A DNA stretch of 64,000 nucleotides from Mytilus californianus (GCF_021869535.1 NW_026262668.1:10648348-10712347), one strand, 5' to 3'. Shown: positions 22,427 through 35,389, counted from the stretch's first letter. A program made the numbers and translations. Notes: generated by a model not told the origin, from the sequence alone.

Positions 22427-25246
22427 GTCAGTCAAATACTGGTTTCCTGTTGATTATTAAGTATGAAGACTGGTTTTTGGGTGATCTGTTATGTTGTGGT
22501 TAAACATGTGATCAGCTTTGTATGTAAGGACTGGCAATGTTGATATTATTTTATGTGTTATACATCAGCTATAATTTTGAGCTTTATTTGCTAGAAGTTT
22601 GCAATTTGCAAGTGATATATACATGTATATGCTTTTCTGGTTTTTTTTTTCATATTTTACATCCTAAGGGTTGGTTTGAGCTACTGCTTTTATTTGATGT
22701 CCATCATTTATCCAAATTGAAGCTGTCCATATGTTATTTTTTTCATTATCCTTCTCCTCTAAAACCACAATGGAAACTGAACAGGTATATATATGACTAA
22801 GAACTAGGCAAATTTTATATAAAAGACAGTTTTCTGCTCAAGTTTTCAGTCAACCATGGGATATTTCAGGTATAAAGTTGATACAGTGTAAATACTTAAG
22901 TGTGATACAATGTAAGTAGGTTTTTGTTACCTATATAAGGCCTGATATGAACCTTGAGTTACAGGTTAGACTAGATAAGGGAACCAACCAGTATGTCTAT
23001 TTTTCTCAGTTTTTTCAATGGGTTCTTAAAAGATTTTTTTTTTATTTGGGGCTATGATGTGTCCCAGGAATATTATTTGGAGAATGCCCCAAAACACTTA
23101 TATCCTCAATTTGATTTTCTGAATTGGTTCCAAAAGGTTTCACTTCAATTTGGGTTAAAGGTTGCAAATGAAATGGTGCAGTCTTTCAGCTTCAATAATG
23201 TTATCAGTACAGAGATTTCAGATGATTTTTCTCTGCATTTTAACTGCTAAAGCAACAAGTAAGTTGTTTATGAAATAGCAAGTTTTAATCAGTGGTGAAA
23301 TTCTAGCAATATTGTGTCCCTTTTTTTTGCCTTTCATGTTCTTTTTATAGCATTGACCCTTAAAGGTATTACAAGTTACATGTTGTGTTACATAAACATG
23401 TAATCAAAAACTAGTCAGGATCATTTTGGAGTATGATAAACAATCTTCTTGGCCCAGTTATATCTTAACTTAAAAATATCTTAACTTAAAAGAACTGTAG
23501 GGGGATACAAACAAAGAATGTTTAACAAAAAGCTTGTGGAATGATAATTACAAAGATTGTTTATTGTTTAACAGTTATATAAGATTGCAAACATAAATGT
23601 AGAAATATTTAATGTTTATATTTCTTGACCAGAAATATTCAGAGGAATTGACTAAATTTTTCCACTCCATGCTATAAGGTAATATATATGTCTATTAATT
23701 TCATTACTTAGAGTTTTAAGGGATAATTCACGATATTTTGTTCATAGTCAAAGATTATAGAAATGGTGAAGTATGTTTTTTGAAGAGGTGGATGTTAGAT
23801 CAGCTTAGGAATGAGGGTTCGAAATGAGTTTTAAAAATTACAGTCATGAAATAGTTTAGTTGAATTTGTTAACAAATTTTCAATAGTTTACACAACCTTT
23901 CTGGAAATACATAACACAACTTCAGATCTATCCACTCACATGTTTGTAAACCAGGTCTCTGTATATATATGTAAGGGACTAATATAGTAATATATTATGG
24001 GAAAATTTAGATTTTATAAATTCTCTGTAATGTACAACATTTTTGACAGTTTTATCTTTTCAACTGTCTTTTACAATTTTATGTTATTCTATTTTCAAAA
24101 ATGGTAGAAGTGGTCAGACATGATGGGAATTTTTTATCATTTCTCTTATTGATTTTGGACCTTAGAATAATCAGACCTTGAAATGATAACATAAACATTC
24201 TTCCATTTTATACATGAAAAGCAGATGTTAAAGTGTTGGTCATTATTAAGATAGTTTATCATGAAGTTGTGTTCACATCAACTTGAAACTAAAGTATTAG
24301 TACATCATCTTTTGATGTGAACCTTTTTAAGTTATATATAATTGTATATGCAATGTAAAGGTTTGACCCAGATTTCATGGCTCACTCAACATGGAAAACT
24401 GATAGTTTTAGTGACCCATGGCTTTCATAGACACATATTCTTGTTTACATGTCTGTGTCAAGTTCAACTGCAACTATTGATGACAGCTTCCCAAATTGTC
24501 CTGTAAAGATTGACAAAATTATTGTCCCATCTACACAATATGTTGCTTTAGTTAATTAATTATTATAAAACAAAATAAAGTCGTCTATATATATTGTTTT
24601 AGTTATTAAATATGTTTTGACATAAGTAATTTTATTGCGAAAGGTAAGATAAAATGTTGTTAAAAACCGTGGAAATAGGTTCTACAGCAGATCTCCTTCT
24701 AGAAAGAGTTCTACTAAGGAAGATCTCATAGTTTCCCAGGTTTGAAAAATTGACACCCATGTTTAACTTTTTTTTTCATTTGTCAAAGAAAAAGTAAATG
24801 GGAATTACGAAAAAAGTGGTTTTGAAGCACAAAATATTGTACATGTTGTATATTCATAAATTTTTGCATTTTTTTAATATTGCAGAAATGCGACTGGATA
24901 GGTTTCTCAAAATTTAAAAAATGCATTTTGAATTTTGATTACCTTTTTTTAAAGGCTAAATTTTTTTAATTGGTAATACTTAATCTCGCTTTGCTTCAAT
25001 TTTTTAGCAATCCAAATGTTAAATGCACGCAAAAATTTCTGAATTTACATTAGATAAAAAAGTAAATTTTATGTTTAATGCACATATGAAGTATTCACAG
25101 TACATCATTACACATCATACCTGCATTTAAATAAGAAATCCATCTTTTCACAATATCACCATTGATGAGCATGCTCACTGTTACTTTATCAGCGTAAGAC
25201 ACGTCCATACAGCACAGTACAAGTACGAGCACTCGGTCACATTCTG
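22427..25246. other. Intron of gene A, no exon recognised
   Basis: AT-rich. Short open frames around 22537 and 22993 lack splice signals and have intron-like composition. Confidence 0.45.
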
Positions 25247-25333
25247 ATGGACACAATCAAGGGAGTGGGTATAAAACGACCAGACTCTAGTCTCATGTAC
25301 ACTGCTGTGGATTTTTCACGATCCAAAAGTGAA
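25247..25333 (+). CDS. Candidate alternative first exon of gene A
   Basis: An ATG (TTCTGATGG) opens exactly 29 codons (MDTIKGVGIKRPDSSLMYTA, then VDFSRSKSE) to a strong donor, GAA|GTATGT, in phase 0. That phase fits the acceptor at 30475, and also those at 33792 and 42154. The preceding 80 bases are less AT-rich than the intron and include the palindrome GAGCATGCTC near 25170, consistent with a 5' leader. If real it would give a protein lacking the first 348 residues. Confidence 0.35.
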
Positions 25334-26246
25334 GTATGTTTTGAGGATTTTTATCTCACCTCTAGTACTAGTCTTCCCATAGTGCACTTTGTTTTGGATG
25401 GAGCTTATACTAGTCTTCTCACACATAGTATAATATTTTTTAATGTAGACATTTTTTAATAGTATAATATTTAAGATTTAGACATTTTTGTTAACTTGTT
25501 TTATAGCATATTATTTTCTGCATGATATAAATGCACACTATTTTTTACAAATAATTGAAAGTGTGAAGGGAGAAATGATTTGTATATTCCAAAAAATAAG
25601 ACAGTTGATTTTTGCTCTTGCAATGAACAGTCCTTATAGTTTAACTACCAACCAAACAATTTTTAATTTACACCTTCTGTAAATTGTTTTATATAAAAAT
25701 GTGTACATGTTCAATTATTCATGGATGAATTCTTTGTCTTACTTTTGGTTAATAGCAATATGATAAGATATACAGGACTTTTATATCTTATATAGAATTT
25801 GTTATCAGTACCATATTTTTGTAAATGTATATACTAAAAAAAATAAAACATAGGTTCTTCAGTAGAAATATCCATTCCTTAATTTTGTAATCTAAAACTA
25901 AACAGCTAACGTGTGCATATTTTAAAATTAATTTTGGAGAAATATAAAACTTGCATGTCTACACGTTTAATAATTTAATATACATCTCCGTCTAACCAAT
26001 ATATTTTCCTTTTTATATATAGCATACATTTACATGTATTAGCCAACTTTTCTATAAAATTATCCCATGTCATCTCATATCCCTCTTCCTGAAACTTTGT
26101 ATTACATCTCCCTGTAAATGGCATGTAAGACATCTTATAATCACAAGTAATCACAATATAAGATGTTCACACATCCTTTGTTGATTTTGAATTCATATAT
26201 GTCCATATATAGGAAAGCTCTTGAGCTTATATCTCAGACTCCTAAT

Positions 26247-26869
26247 TAGGGCCCCGCCGAATGGCGGACGCCCTATAGTGATCAGTCTGTCCGTCAGTAA
26301 CAAATTGTGTCCACTCTATATCTAGAGAACCGTTATGATTTCAAAGTTTATACTTGACATGTATATTAACCAACACCAGAGGTTGTGTCATAATGTATTT
26401 ACAAATTCCTAGGTCAAAGGTCAAGGTTAAAAACTTTGGTTTCAGTTGAGAACCCCATGTCCTATGGTAAAGATCGTGTCCGCTCTATATCTTGAGAAAC
26501 GTTATGATTTCAAAGTTTATACTTGGCGTGTATATTAACCAACACCAGAGGGTGTGTCATAATGTATGTACAACTTCCTATGTCAGTGTTGAAAACTTTG
26601 GTTTCAGTTGACAACCCCATGTCCTATGGTAAAGATCGTGTCTGCTCTATATCTTGAGAACCGTTATGATTTCAAAGTTTATACTTGACATGTATATAAA
26701 CCAACACCAGAGGGTGTGTCATAATTTATGTACTACTTCCTAGGTCAAAGTTCAAGGTAAAAAACTTTGGTTTCAGTTGACAACCCTATGTCCTATTAAA
26801 GATACATGTACAAATTTTTTAACACACATTATTCACAGCGGGGCCCACAGAGATGGCTCCCATCTTAAT
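26247..26869 (+). repeat. Interspersed element, GGGGCCC-head family
   Basis: The head hairpin (GGGCCCCGCC-GAAT-GGCGGACGCCC) is followed by GTCTGTCCGTCAG. The body is three units of about 162-169 bp beginning GTGTCCGCTCTATATCT. The tail (CAGCGGGGCCCACAG) ends in a second hairpin, AGATGG-CTC-CCATCT, then TAATG. There is no coding frame. Confidence 0.65.
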
Positions 26870-27869
26870 GATATCTAGTTCATATTGGATTAAAAGCACA
26901 TGTAATATTATTTATAAACACATGCAGTTTATGTCAGACTTTGTATCAAATTAAAAGTGGCCTTTTTCACCATATGATTTTTATGTAGCTTATTAATATA
27001 ATATAAAACTTATTGTTCATACCACTTTGAACTAGTAGACAAACATACCATAATAAAATTTCAGCAACATTATAAACATAACAGAAAACAGATTTAGATA
27101 ATTAACTACTAGCCTGACTAGTACTGTAAAAGTCACCATTTTATTGATGTTCGGAGAGTAAGACCTTCATACATTACATTTTTATTACCGGTACATAAGT
27201 TTTTCCTACATGCAGGCAAGTTTGATTTATAGATCCACAGGTTAAACTGTTATGATGTAGGATACCTCTGTTATGTCAGTCTCTTATGATATTTTGTCTT
27301 ATTGGCATGTAAAAGACATGAAAGAGGTTTCTAGGATTTCAGATCTTGTTTAGTTAAGGACTTCGATATTGATAGATGATTTGATAGACATATTAATAAT
27401 TTCCACATATAAATAAGTTATAAAGATTTGTTGTAAAAATGTGAGTACTTTCAGGACAGACCTTTGCCAACAGTATTGCAGGTACTGTGTTATCCCCTTC
27501 ACACATAGTAATGTTGTTTTAATGAAGAAAATGAACACTTTACACGATAACAAGTTCAATATTCAGTATGTTTTCTGAATTAACAAATTGTGAAAAAGAT
27601 TTCTCCCTGATGTTGTAAATAACATTCACTTTGTTTCTCTGGACTGAGATATTCCTGTCTCACCTAATAATCTGATTAAAACGTTAATATTTTCAGACAA
27701 TTTTGAACATTTTTTCCCCCCATTAGATCATTTAATAGCTATGAAAAAGAAATCAAACACTGTAAATAGTTCAAAACACTCATCTGATTTTGAAATGGCA
27801 GATACCTTGGATAAGATTTCCATTCAAGACTCTTTAGAGATTGAAAATCTTGCATTATTCACTTATACA

Positions 27870-27975
27870 ATGTATAAGACAAAGGAGATGTGATATGACT
27901 ACCAGAGAGACATCTATCTATCAGATATAGTCCAAAGGAAGACCATTATTGTCACCATACAGCCTTCAAAAATGA
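27870..27975 (+). repeat. Dispersed short repeat S2
   Basis: It has the same order of words as copies at 49498 and 63925: GAGATGTGATATGA, GAGAGACA, CCAAAGGAAGACC, then a CATACAG..CTTCAAAAATG segment and CTTTAAAAGTCCC. Probably an old SINE or tail fragment. Confidence 0.5.
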
Positions 27976-28112
27976 AAAAAAAAACATACTGTATAAAGGG
28001 CTTTAAAAGTCCCCAGATACCCATTATCAATAATCAAAATCTTTTAAAAATCTTATGCAATTTTCATATGTTATTTAATTAATACCTGTTGGCATATGTT
28101 TTAAATCCAGCA

Positions 28113-29103
28113 TTTTTGTCTCGCCTTGACAGAGTCAAAAAGAGAGACATACGTATGCTGTTTCCGGCGGTGACAGCGGCATCAACAATGTATTAGTTTG
28201 TGATTAGGTCTAGTTCATGGTGAACCACTAGTGGTAGGTCAATGATATTTGGTATGCAGTTGTATTAGCATTGGCACATCTCATTACCATGGAGATTATT
28301 TGGCCCCACCCCCTCAGTCAAGGTATATTGACTTTGAAACTTTTCATAGTTTACATGTATTAGTTAGTGATTAGGTCAATTTATGGGGAACCACTAGTGG
28401 TAGGTCAATGATATTTGGTATGCAGTTGTATAAGCATTGGCATATCTCATTTCCATGGAGATTATTTGGCTCCGCTGCCTTAGTCATGGTCTATAGACTT
28501 TAAAAATTTTGCTAAGTTAACATGTATTAGTTTGTGATTAGGTCAGTTCAAGGGGAACCATTAGTGGTAGGCCAATGTTAATTGGTGTTCAGTTGTATAA
28601 GCATTAGCACATCTCATTTCCATGGAGAATATTTGGCCCAGCCCCTTCAGTCATGGTCTATTTACTTTGAAACTTTTGCTTAATTTACATGTATTAGTTT
28701 GTGATTAGATCAGTTTAAGATGAACTGCTAATGTTTAGTCAATGATATTTGGTATGCAAATTTATTGGCATTTGCAAGTATCGTTTCCATGGAGATTATA
28801 TAGCCCCACCCCTGATCATGGTTCATTGACTTTGAAACTTTTACATAGTTTACAAGTTAATGTACGTGTTTAGGTTTGTTTAAAGGGAACGACTTATAAT
28901 AAGTCAATGAATGGTATTTGGTATGCAGTTGTATTAGCATTGGCACATCTCATTCCATGGAGATTGTTTAGCCATGTACATTCAGTCATGGTTCATCAAC
29001 TTTGAATATTTGCATAACTTAAATGTTAAAGTATTGCTATTTTAATTTCAACATTTGCATTATCAAAATTACAAAAAGGCGAGACATATCTCTGTGATAA
29101 CAG
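28113..29103 (+). repeat. Interspersed element, GTCTCGCC-head family
   Basis: A T-tract is followed by the head GTCTCGCCTTGACAGAGTCA and AAAAGAGAGAC, which can pair, then TTTCCGGCGGTGACAGCGGC. The body holds about five units of roughly 165 bp with GTGATTAGGTC, ACCACTAGTGGTAGGTCAAT, GATATTTGGTATGCAGTTGT and CATTTCCATGGAGATTATTT. The tail is AAAAAGGCGAGACATATCTC. No protein is encoded. Confidence 0.65.
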
Positions 29104-29309
29104 TTTATTATTTATTTATTTATCAAATTAACAAGTAAAATAACAATTAGCAATCACATAGAGTGAATGTTTTATGTAGATTTGTCCACAAATTTTCACA
29201 TTTACCTAGATATCATAATACTATAACATGTAACAGTAGTTTCTGGGTACCATACATACATTTGTACATGTAATGTTCAATACTCAATACAATTTTCTAT
29301 ACACTAAAA

Positions 29310-29460
29310 TTGAGAATGGAAATGGGGAATGTGTCAAAGAGACAACAACCCCACCAAAGAGCAGCCCAAGGCCACCAATGGGTCTTCAATACAGCGAGAA
29401 AATCCAGCACCCGGAGGTGGGCTTCAGCTGGCTCCTAAACAAAAATGTGTACTAGTTCAG
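29310..29460 (+). repeat. Dispersed short repeat S1 (plus orientation)
   Basis: It matches the reverse complement of 2795-2952. The 60-codon frame across it is not supported as a gene because it is shared only through the repeat. Confidence 0.6.
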
Positions 29461-30000
29461 TGAAAATGGAGGTCACACTAAACTGTATCTTTAAATGTGA
29501 TGCCAAAATTTTGAATGCTACAATTTCAAAAATTAAGTTTTTTGCAGATTATATATATTTGATCCCTATTACATCATTCAATTTCATTATTATTAGTTCA
29601 AAATTTAGATTAATTATTGATGATTATTTAATTTTTCGACATATGTATTTCTAATTTAAAATGAATTATAGTGCTTGAAGCTTTGAATAGAATAGACCTT
29701 TCCCAGAGATTTATTAAAAGAGAAAAAAAGTAACTATTTATATAGATGCATGTACTGTTGAAGGGACAGCACATTATTTAGCTTTGCCTATTTATAATTT
29801 AAGCAGATGATGGTTTTATTACCAGAACTTATGCTGAAGATTTTGAAATGAAAGTTGTGCTTTTATATTATCTTTTGTGAATATAATTAAACTGAAAAAA
29901 CAACAACAGAAGATTAGATACCAAGGGGGCAAACAAAACAAAAACAGACAATACCATGACCAAAAGAGAAAAAAGACAATTATTCGTCATGCAGATAACA

Positions 30001-30240
30001 TTGTAAATACATGTAAATTATGTTGTGAATGCATGCAAATTGCATTGTAAATACAAGCAAATTACAATGTAAATTCATGCAAATTACACTAGGTGACATG
30101 CAAATATGCAATTTACATTGTAGGTGATATGCAAATATGCAAATTACATTGTAGGTGATATGCAAATATGCAAATTACATTGTAGATACATGCAAATTAC
30201 ATTCCGGATACATGCAGATGATTACATTATAGATACATGT
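30001..30240. repeat. Degenerate ATGCAAAT-rich minisatellite
   Basis: Imperfect units built from GATATGCAAATATGCAAATT and ACATTGTAG recur. The octamer ATGCAAAT occurs exactly at 30033, 30077, 30098, 30129, 30137, 30160, 30168 and 30190, twice as contiguous pairs. It lies about 280 bp upstream of the exon at 30475. Confidence 0.8.
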
Positions 30241-30474
30241 ACACATTTATTGTGTGTGGGGTCTTAGACCGTTTCTACTGGATAGTTGTTAATTGTTTAG
30301 AATTAATTGGGATCAATTTGTCATAAGGTTGCTGTACATACTTTTTATTTTTATTTTATTATTCTTTAATGAACATTTAACAGTCGATAGAATCATAAAC
30401 TTGCATCTCCAAAGTTAAAGATGTCATGGTTTATAGATATTTCTGATTGCTGTTTTATTTCATGCTTTATACAG

Positions 30475-31491
30475 CTGCCAGAGAAGCCAGAGAGCAAAAA
30501 CGGAAGCTTGGACGGCTCACAAGAACATCTGCCTTCTCCAGAATTCGAAGGAAGCGTCATGATCCTCCCAGAGGACACAGCTGTGATTTCTGAGGAGTCC
30601 AGTGATGAAATCAGCCTCTCAAAGTTATCCACCATTTGCTTAGGAGCTGACATGAAAACAAGAGAAAATGATGGACTTGAGCCTTCGTGTGCAATTCAAC
30701 TTTTCCCTAATAATGATATAATGATGCAAAATGCAATGAGAGTTCTGAACTCTGGAACTGTAGTTTGGCGCCCATCTGCTTCAATAACGCCAAGTCAAAA
30801 AGAGAAAATTAAAAAAGAATTCACCTTACATAACCCTACTCCTACAATAACCCATAAGCCACCAGATTTAAAAGATTCTGAGAAAGTCTCTACCAACCTT
30901 CACAGATCTCAGTCAGAAGCCAGGATTGATTTTCCAATCATACGACCAGAATCCAGATCTGGTATGTTAGTGTCAGATATCAATATGTCTAAACAGGCAA
31001 AACTTGGCAAAAATGGTAGAACTTCTTCTAGTATGGAAACAAGAGCACCATTAATTCCCAAAGGAAATGTAATGAAGAATTTAAGGCATAAGTATGCTGG
31101 ATATGTACGCAGTAAAAATTTAAGAAAGACAAAAAGTGAAACAACATTATTTTCCTTACCAAAACCATCCCCACCACCTACCAATGGGAGAAGATGTTCT
31201 GTAAAACCATATCCTTCAGAATATACCAACTTCCCAGACAACATGAAAGTTTCTCAAGTTTATACACTTTGGAGCACTGATGGAAATAGATCCAGTTTTA
31301 CTTCAAGTGATATGCAGTCTGCTAGTGGATCTCGGTACCAGGATGAAGATGAACGAAGACTTCAGAAAGTTGCTCAATATATTTTAAATGAGCATCTTGA
31401 CTCTTCCATGGATGGCAAAATAAAACAGGAAGTCGCAGTTGCTGATGGGGTAGAGTTTGATGTTTCACACACTTACTTTTCCATAGCGTGA
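30475..31491 (+). CDS. Gene A long terminal exon, isoform 1
   Basis: The acceptor (CATGCTTTATACAG) leads into 338 codons and a TGA. The frame starts L-P-E-K-P-E-S-K-N-G and is in phase with the exon ending at 22426, giving a predicted product of about 686 residues. The sequence is mostly polar and probably disordered. It has an acidic patch (SEESSDEISLSK), a segment NAMRVLNSGTVVWRPSASIT, a basic stretch (NLRHKYAGYVRSKNLRKTKS), a proline patch (PKPSPPPTNGRR), and near the end RRLQKVAQYILNEHL, which could be a short helix. No known domain is recognised. It ends DGVEFDVSHTYFSIA. A poly(A) signal follows 55 bases later. Confidence 0.72.
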   Translation: MPEKPESKNGSLDGSQEHLPSPEFEGSVMILPEDTAVISEESSDEISLSKLSTICLGADMKTRENDGLEPSCAIQLFPNNDIMMQNAMRVLNSGTVVWRPSASITPSQKEKIKKEFTLHNPTPTITHKPPDLKDSEKVSTNLHRSQSEARIDFPIIRPESRSGMLVSDINMSKQAKLGKNGRTSSSMETRAPLIPKGNVMKNLRHKYAGYVRSKNLRKTKSETTLFSLPKPSPPPTNGRRCSVKPYPSEYTNFPDNMKVSQVYTLWSTDGNRSSFTSSDMQSASGSRYQDEDERRLQKVAQYILNEHLDSSMDGKIKQEVAVADGVEFDVSHTYFSIA

Positions 31492-31546
31492 TGTTCACCA
31501 GAAAAATGATTTTTACACAAATGCCTGTAACATGTACTTTGTATTT

Positions 31547-31552
31547 AATAAA
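31547..31552 (+). terminator. Poly(A) signal AATAAA after isoform 1
   Basis: AATAAA lies 55 bases after the TGA, with a GT-containing stretch about 20 bases downstream. It supports 30475-31491 as a genuine 3'-terminal exon. Confidence 0.55.
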
Positions 31553-33791
31553 AGCACCTCAAAAATCTAACTGTCTGTTCACTTAACTTTTCTTTATTTA
31601 GTTTGAGCTTAAATGTTATTTATATACTTCATGTAAATGGTGAAAAATGTTGTCAGGAAAGACAAACAGTTATTAAACATCCATTTCAGCCTGAGTCATC
31701 CAGCACTTGATGCTGCTCTTTAGTTGTTTAAGCTGTGTATGAAAAGTTTAAACCGTTTATTTCTGGGTTCTTTAAAATTTTGTGTTTGTTAAAATGATTA
31801 AGGCAGGAACAGAGAAAAAACTACAGCGCGGCACTACTTCCAATCCAGCAAGTGTTGATATGGACACAAAAAAAAAAACATCAATGAACAAAAACCAACT
31901 TTGTGCAACATTTTCACATTTCAAGATACCAGTATGTAGATTTAAACAAAATGAGTGAACTGTTTTGTCTAATATACTTATCTAATTCATATGCAAATAA
32001 AAACAAATTGATAAATGTGAGGTCATTATATATTAAAATATGTTACATTTTATTGCATATATGTATAAGTGCTAATAATATATAATTGTATTGTTATGAG
32101 TTTGTTTTTCACCTAGATTCTCTGTGTGATATCCACTGCCCAACCTGCTTATTGTGTAGTTTCTTTTCTATCACTTTTATGTTATTAGAATAATTTTAAC
32201 ATTTAAGAATCACTGGCCTATCACAAATTTAGACCTGTTACCAACCAAATAGTAGTACAACTAGTTCATTAAAAATTCCACAATTATACTAGACTGTAAA
32301 AAGGCCTGTATCCTTTTAACTTAAACAAGCATGTGGTGGAGTACATAAGTTAACATCTCCTTATTTTAATATATGTGTCTTCATAACTCCAAACTGTTAT
32401 CCTCATGATAATTTAACTCAAGATAAATTAAAAAATCCTAAAAAACATTTTTACGCAATGTTTAGGTCACTGAGCCAGTCCCTCCTTTTTAACTTATTGT
32501 TCCAGAGTGAATGTACTTTTTTATATGTTTTGTGTGTCTTGTACAAAGTCCTTTTATCTTGTGTCTACTAATTCCTTTAATTTTATAGCAATCTTACAAT
32601 CAATAAATTATATTTAAAAATAAAAAGATGTGGTATAATTGCCAACTCGCCACCAAAGACCAAATTACCATAGAAGTTTATATATATCTGTTTCAATTAA
32701 CAATTTTCAGATTTAATTTTTCAGTGTTATAATACCTTGACATGAATGGTTAAAATAAAGGATGACATGTGCATTCTTCACTGATAATGACAGATTGTTT
32801 ATTAGGAATTTTGCACTTTTCAGTTTAAAACATTAGTCTTGATTGATTTTTAGGAATTGTGTGTTTAGCTCTGTGAGGAATTACAGTAATCTTTTTAAAC
32901 ACACCTAATTGAATAGTTTATAAAGCAGATAAACAGAATTAAAATGACTTTAGGATTTATTTATTATAAAATCACTGCCAAAATGAAAAGAAATATTTGT
33001 TTTGTCACAAGATATTATAAAACATTACATTCTTTTTCTAGACAATATTCTTGTATGGCATAATCAGGTATACAGTCTTAGGTTGCAGATATGTAATTAA
33101 TTAAACACTATAAACTGGAAAGGGGATTTTAAATTTACTAATATAGAAGTAAGGAGATATGGTGATTTACCCTATGATTGTGAATGAGACAAATGTCCAC
33201 CGAGACACCCATTTAAGTTTACATATATAATGAATACTGAGATCAATTGATGATTTGGTATGGTTATCTTAAAGTGCATTTCAGTTTTAGATTACTGACT
33301 ATAAATTATAAGATATACAACTAATTCCAAAGAAAATGGTTGAAATATATATATTAATGAACTGCATAACTTGTTAAAATTTAATGTTTGAGATATAGTC
33401 CAGAAATATCAGAGATATGAAAATACACATCCATTAAAAGGATTATTCTTAGTTTAAGATTAATTTTTGCCTGTAGTATATTATGCCTTTTTCGAACAAA
33501 AATCCTATGTAGTTCAGTTATTCTCATTGTTTGTTTCTTATAATCTATTGAATGTTTTTCGATTTAAAAAATTCCAAGTGTTAACATTTAATTTTAGTTA
33601 AAATATTTGTTCAGGTTTAAACTGGATGAAAATTATGAGTATTTTAATGCATTTTTTACTTCTCAACTGTTACAAACTATTTATATTTATTTTAAGCATA
33701 CTACAGCCAGTACATGCCATTAGCTTTTATTTTTATTTATATTGATTTACATGTATAACCATTCTATAGATGTAGTGTTATATTTTTGCAG
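31553..33791. other. Non-coding interval with two S2 repeat fragments
   Basis: AT-rich. Fragments of dispersed repeat S2 lie at about 32620-32690 (AAGATGTGGTATAATTGCCA, CACCAAAGACC) and 33150-33215 (GAGATATGGTGATTTACCC, GAGACAAATGTCCACCGAGA). Nothing else is supported. Confidence 0.45.
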
Positions 33792-33881
33792 ATGTGGTTT
33801 GATACAGCGGGCAGGGCATATGTCAGTTTAGCTGCTAGATATGACCCTCTTAAAAAATGACCAGCTGTCTTCTCCTCCAAG
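33792..33881 (+). CDS. Candidate gene A exon with early stop, isoform 2
   Basis: The acceptor TATATTTTTGCAG and donor AAG|GTACAT enclose 90 nt. The frame that fits phase 0 reads M-W-F-D-T-A-G-R-A-Y-V-S-L-A-A, then R-Y-D-P-L-K-K and TGA at 33858-33860. The other two frames stop early. Spliced to the exon ending at 22426 it would give a product of about 370 residues. The exon length is a multiple of three, so including it adds a stop without otherwise changing phase. FDxxxxxYxSxA here echoes FDxxxxYxSxA at the end of isoform 1. Confidence 0.45.
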
Positions 33882-34685
33882 GTACATCTTTAAGCAATGA
33901 GTAAAATGGGAGATAACTCAACCAAAAAAGGGGGAGATAATTGTAACTTAATTAACTGTCCCTCCAATGAAGTCAAATTCCTTAATTTACTATTAATTCA
34001 GTAACTTAGTTTATAATCTTAGTTAATAGATCTTATTTAAGTCAGATAGTTAGACTTTTTATAGGTTTAATTTGAATACTGAGAACCTGTAATGTAATGT
34101 TAATTATATTTCGCAATGCATAGGTCTCTGTTGAAAACTATATTTATACATCAAATCACAATTTTCTATATCCATTTGCAATTCACAAACTTTGCTTCAG
34201 TTTATTTGATTGTTTTATTTACATTGCGTTGTATTTCTGTTGAAACTTTTATTTAATTGATTATATTATTTTTGTACTTATAAACTATCGTACTTGTGTA
34301 TAATATTTTCAGATACAAGTATAGAATTATAAAAAATTCTTGGGATAATTTGGTACAAATTTTTATACTAAATTTTAACAAACATTTCCACTCATCATTC
34401 AGAGATTAAAACATCAGCAGATATTTTATTGATTGATAAGCTAGTTAAACATTTTGCTTTATTTATGCTAGTATTAAAATTTTAATGAGTGTATTTTTCA
34501 TTTCAGAGTAAATTATACTGGTATGTTAATTTCTATGATTTAAAACTAACAATTATCTAACTTTAATGGTAGATATAGTTTCTATTACTAATTCACTTCT
34601 CATTGTATGCTTATCTATGGTGTCAGATGATTATTGCATGAATTAGTAGGAGATGATGTTGTGTTTTAATAGATTGATTTAATCA

Positions 34686-35281
34686 TTTTTGTCGAGCCTT
34701 TGACTTTTGTCGAAAAAGCGATACATAGCGATCCTATATTCCATCGTCGTCCTGGATTTCTACCAAACTTGGACAGGAGCTTGTTTATGATCATAAGATA
34801 GTATCCAAAAGAACATTTTGTAAAAAAAAAACATCTTTTCCGTATTTTACTTATAAATGGACTTAGTTTTTCTGCCAGTTAACATTACATTCACTCTGTG
34901 GTTAAAGTTTTTAAAATTTGAACAATTTCTTAAACTATCTTGGATTTGTACCAAACTTGGACAGAAGCTTGTTTATGATTAAAAGCTAGTATCTAGAAGG
35001 AAATTTTGTTAAAATTTTGTTCCATTTTTTCCTTATTTTACTTATAAATGGACTTAGTTTTTCTTCCAGTTAACATTACATACAGTCTGCAGTTTTAAGT
35101 TTTTAAAACATTTATTAGATTCATAAACTATCCTGGATTTTTACCAAACTTGGACAGAAGCTACTTACAATCAAAAGATAGTATAGAGAGGAATATTTTA
35201 TTCATTTTTTTCCTCAATTTGTTGAGCCTGCGATTAACAGCAAAAGTAGGCGAGACACTGGGTTCCACGGAACCCTTACAA
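34686..35281 (+). repeat. Interspersed element, GTCGAGCC-head family (copy 1)
   Basis: The head is a T-tract, GTCGAGCCTTTGACTTTTGT, then CGAAAAAGCGATACATAGCG. The body has three units of about 185 bp with GGATTTGTACCAAACTTGGA and ATGGACTTAGTTTTTCTGCC. The tail is GTAGGCGAGACACTGGGTTC ending at the palindrome-like GGGTTCCACGGAACCC (35260-35275), then TTAC. The copy at 55999-56999 matches throughout. Confidence 0.75.
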
Positions 35282-35389
35282 ATTTTTTAAGTAGTCATTT
35301 AGCTGTAACAAAAAACCAACAGTTTATGATGCCATGCTTGATTTTCCAACTATTTATTAAAAGTCTCTTCTAGATTTACTGATATGGTT

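Noticed and set aside
22537-23250. Two plus-strand frames of 87 and 85 codons
   Set aside because: Phe/Leu-rich intron translation with no splice signals or plausible domain.
30909-31244. Minus-strand 111-codon frame
   Set aside because: Antisense shadow of the gene A exon 30475-31491.
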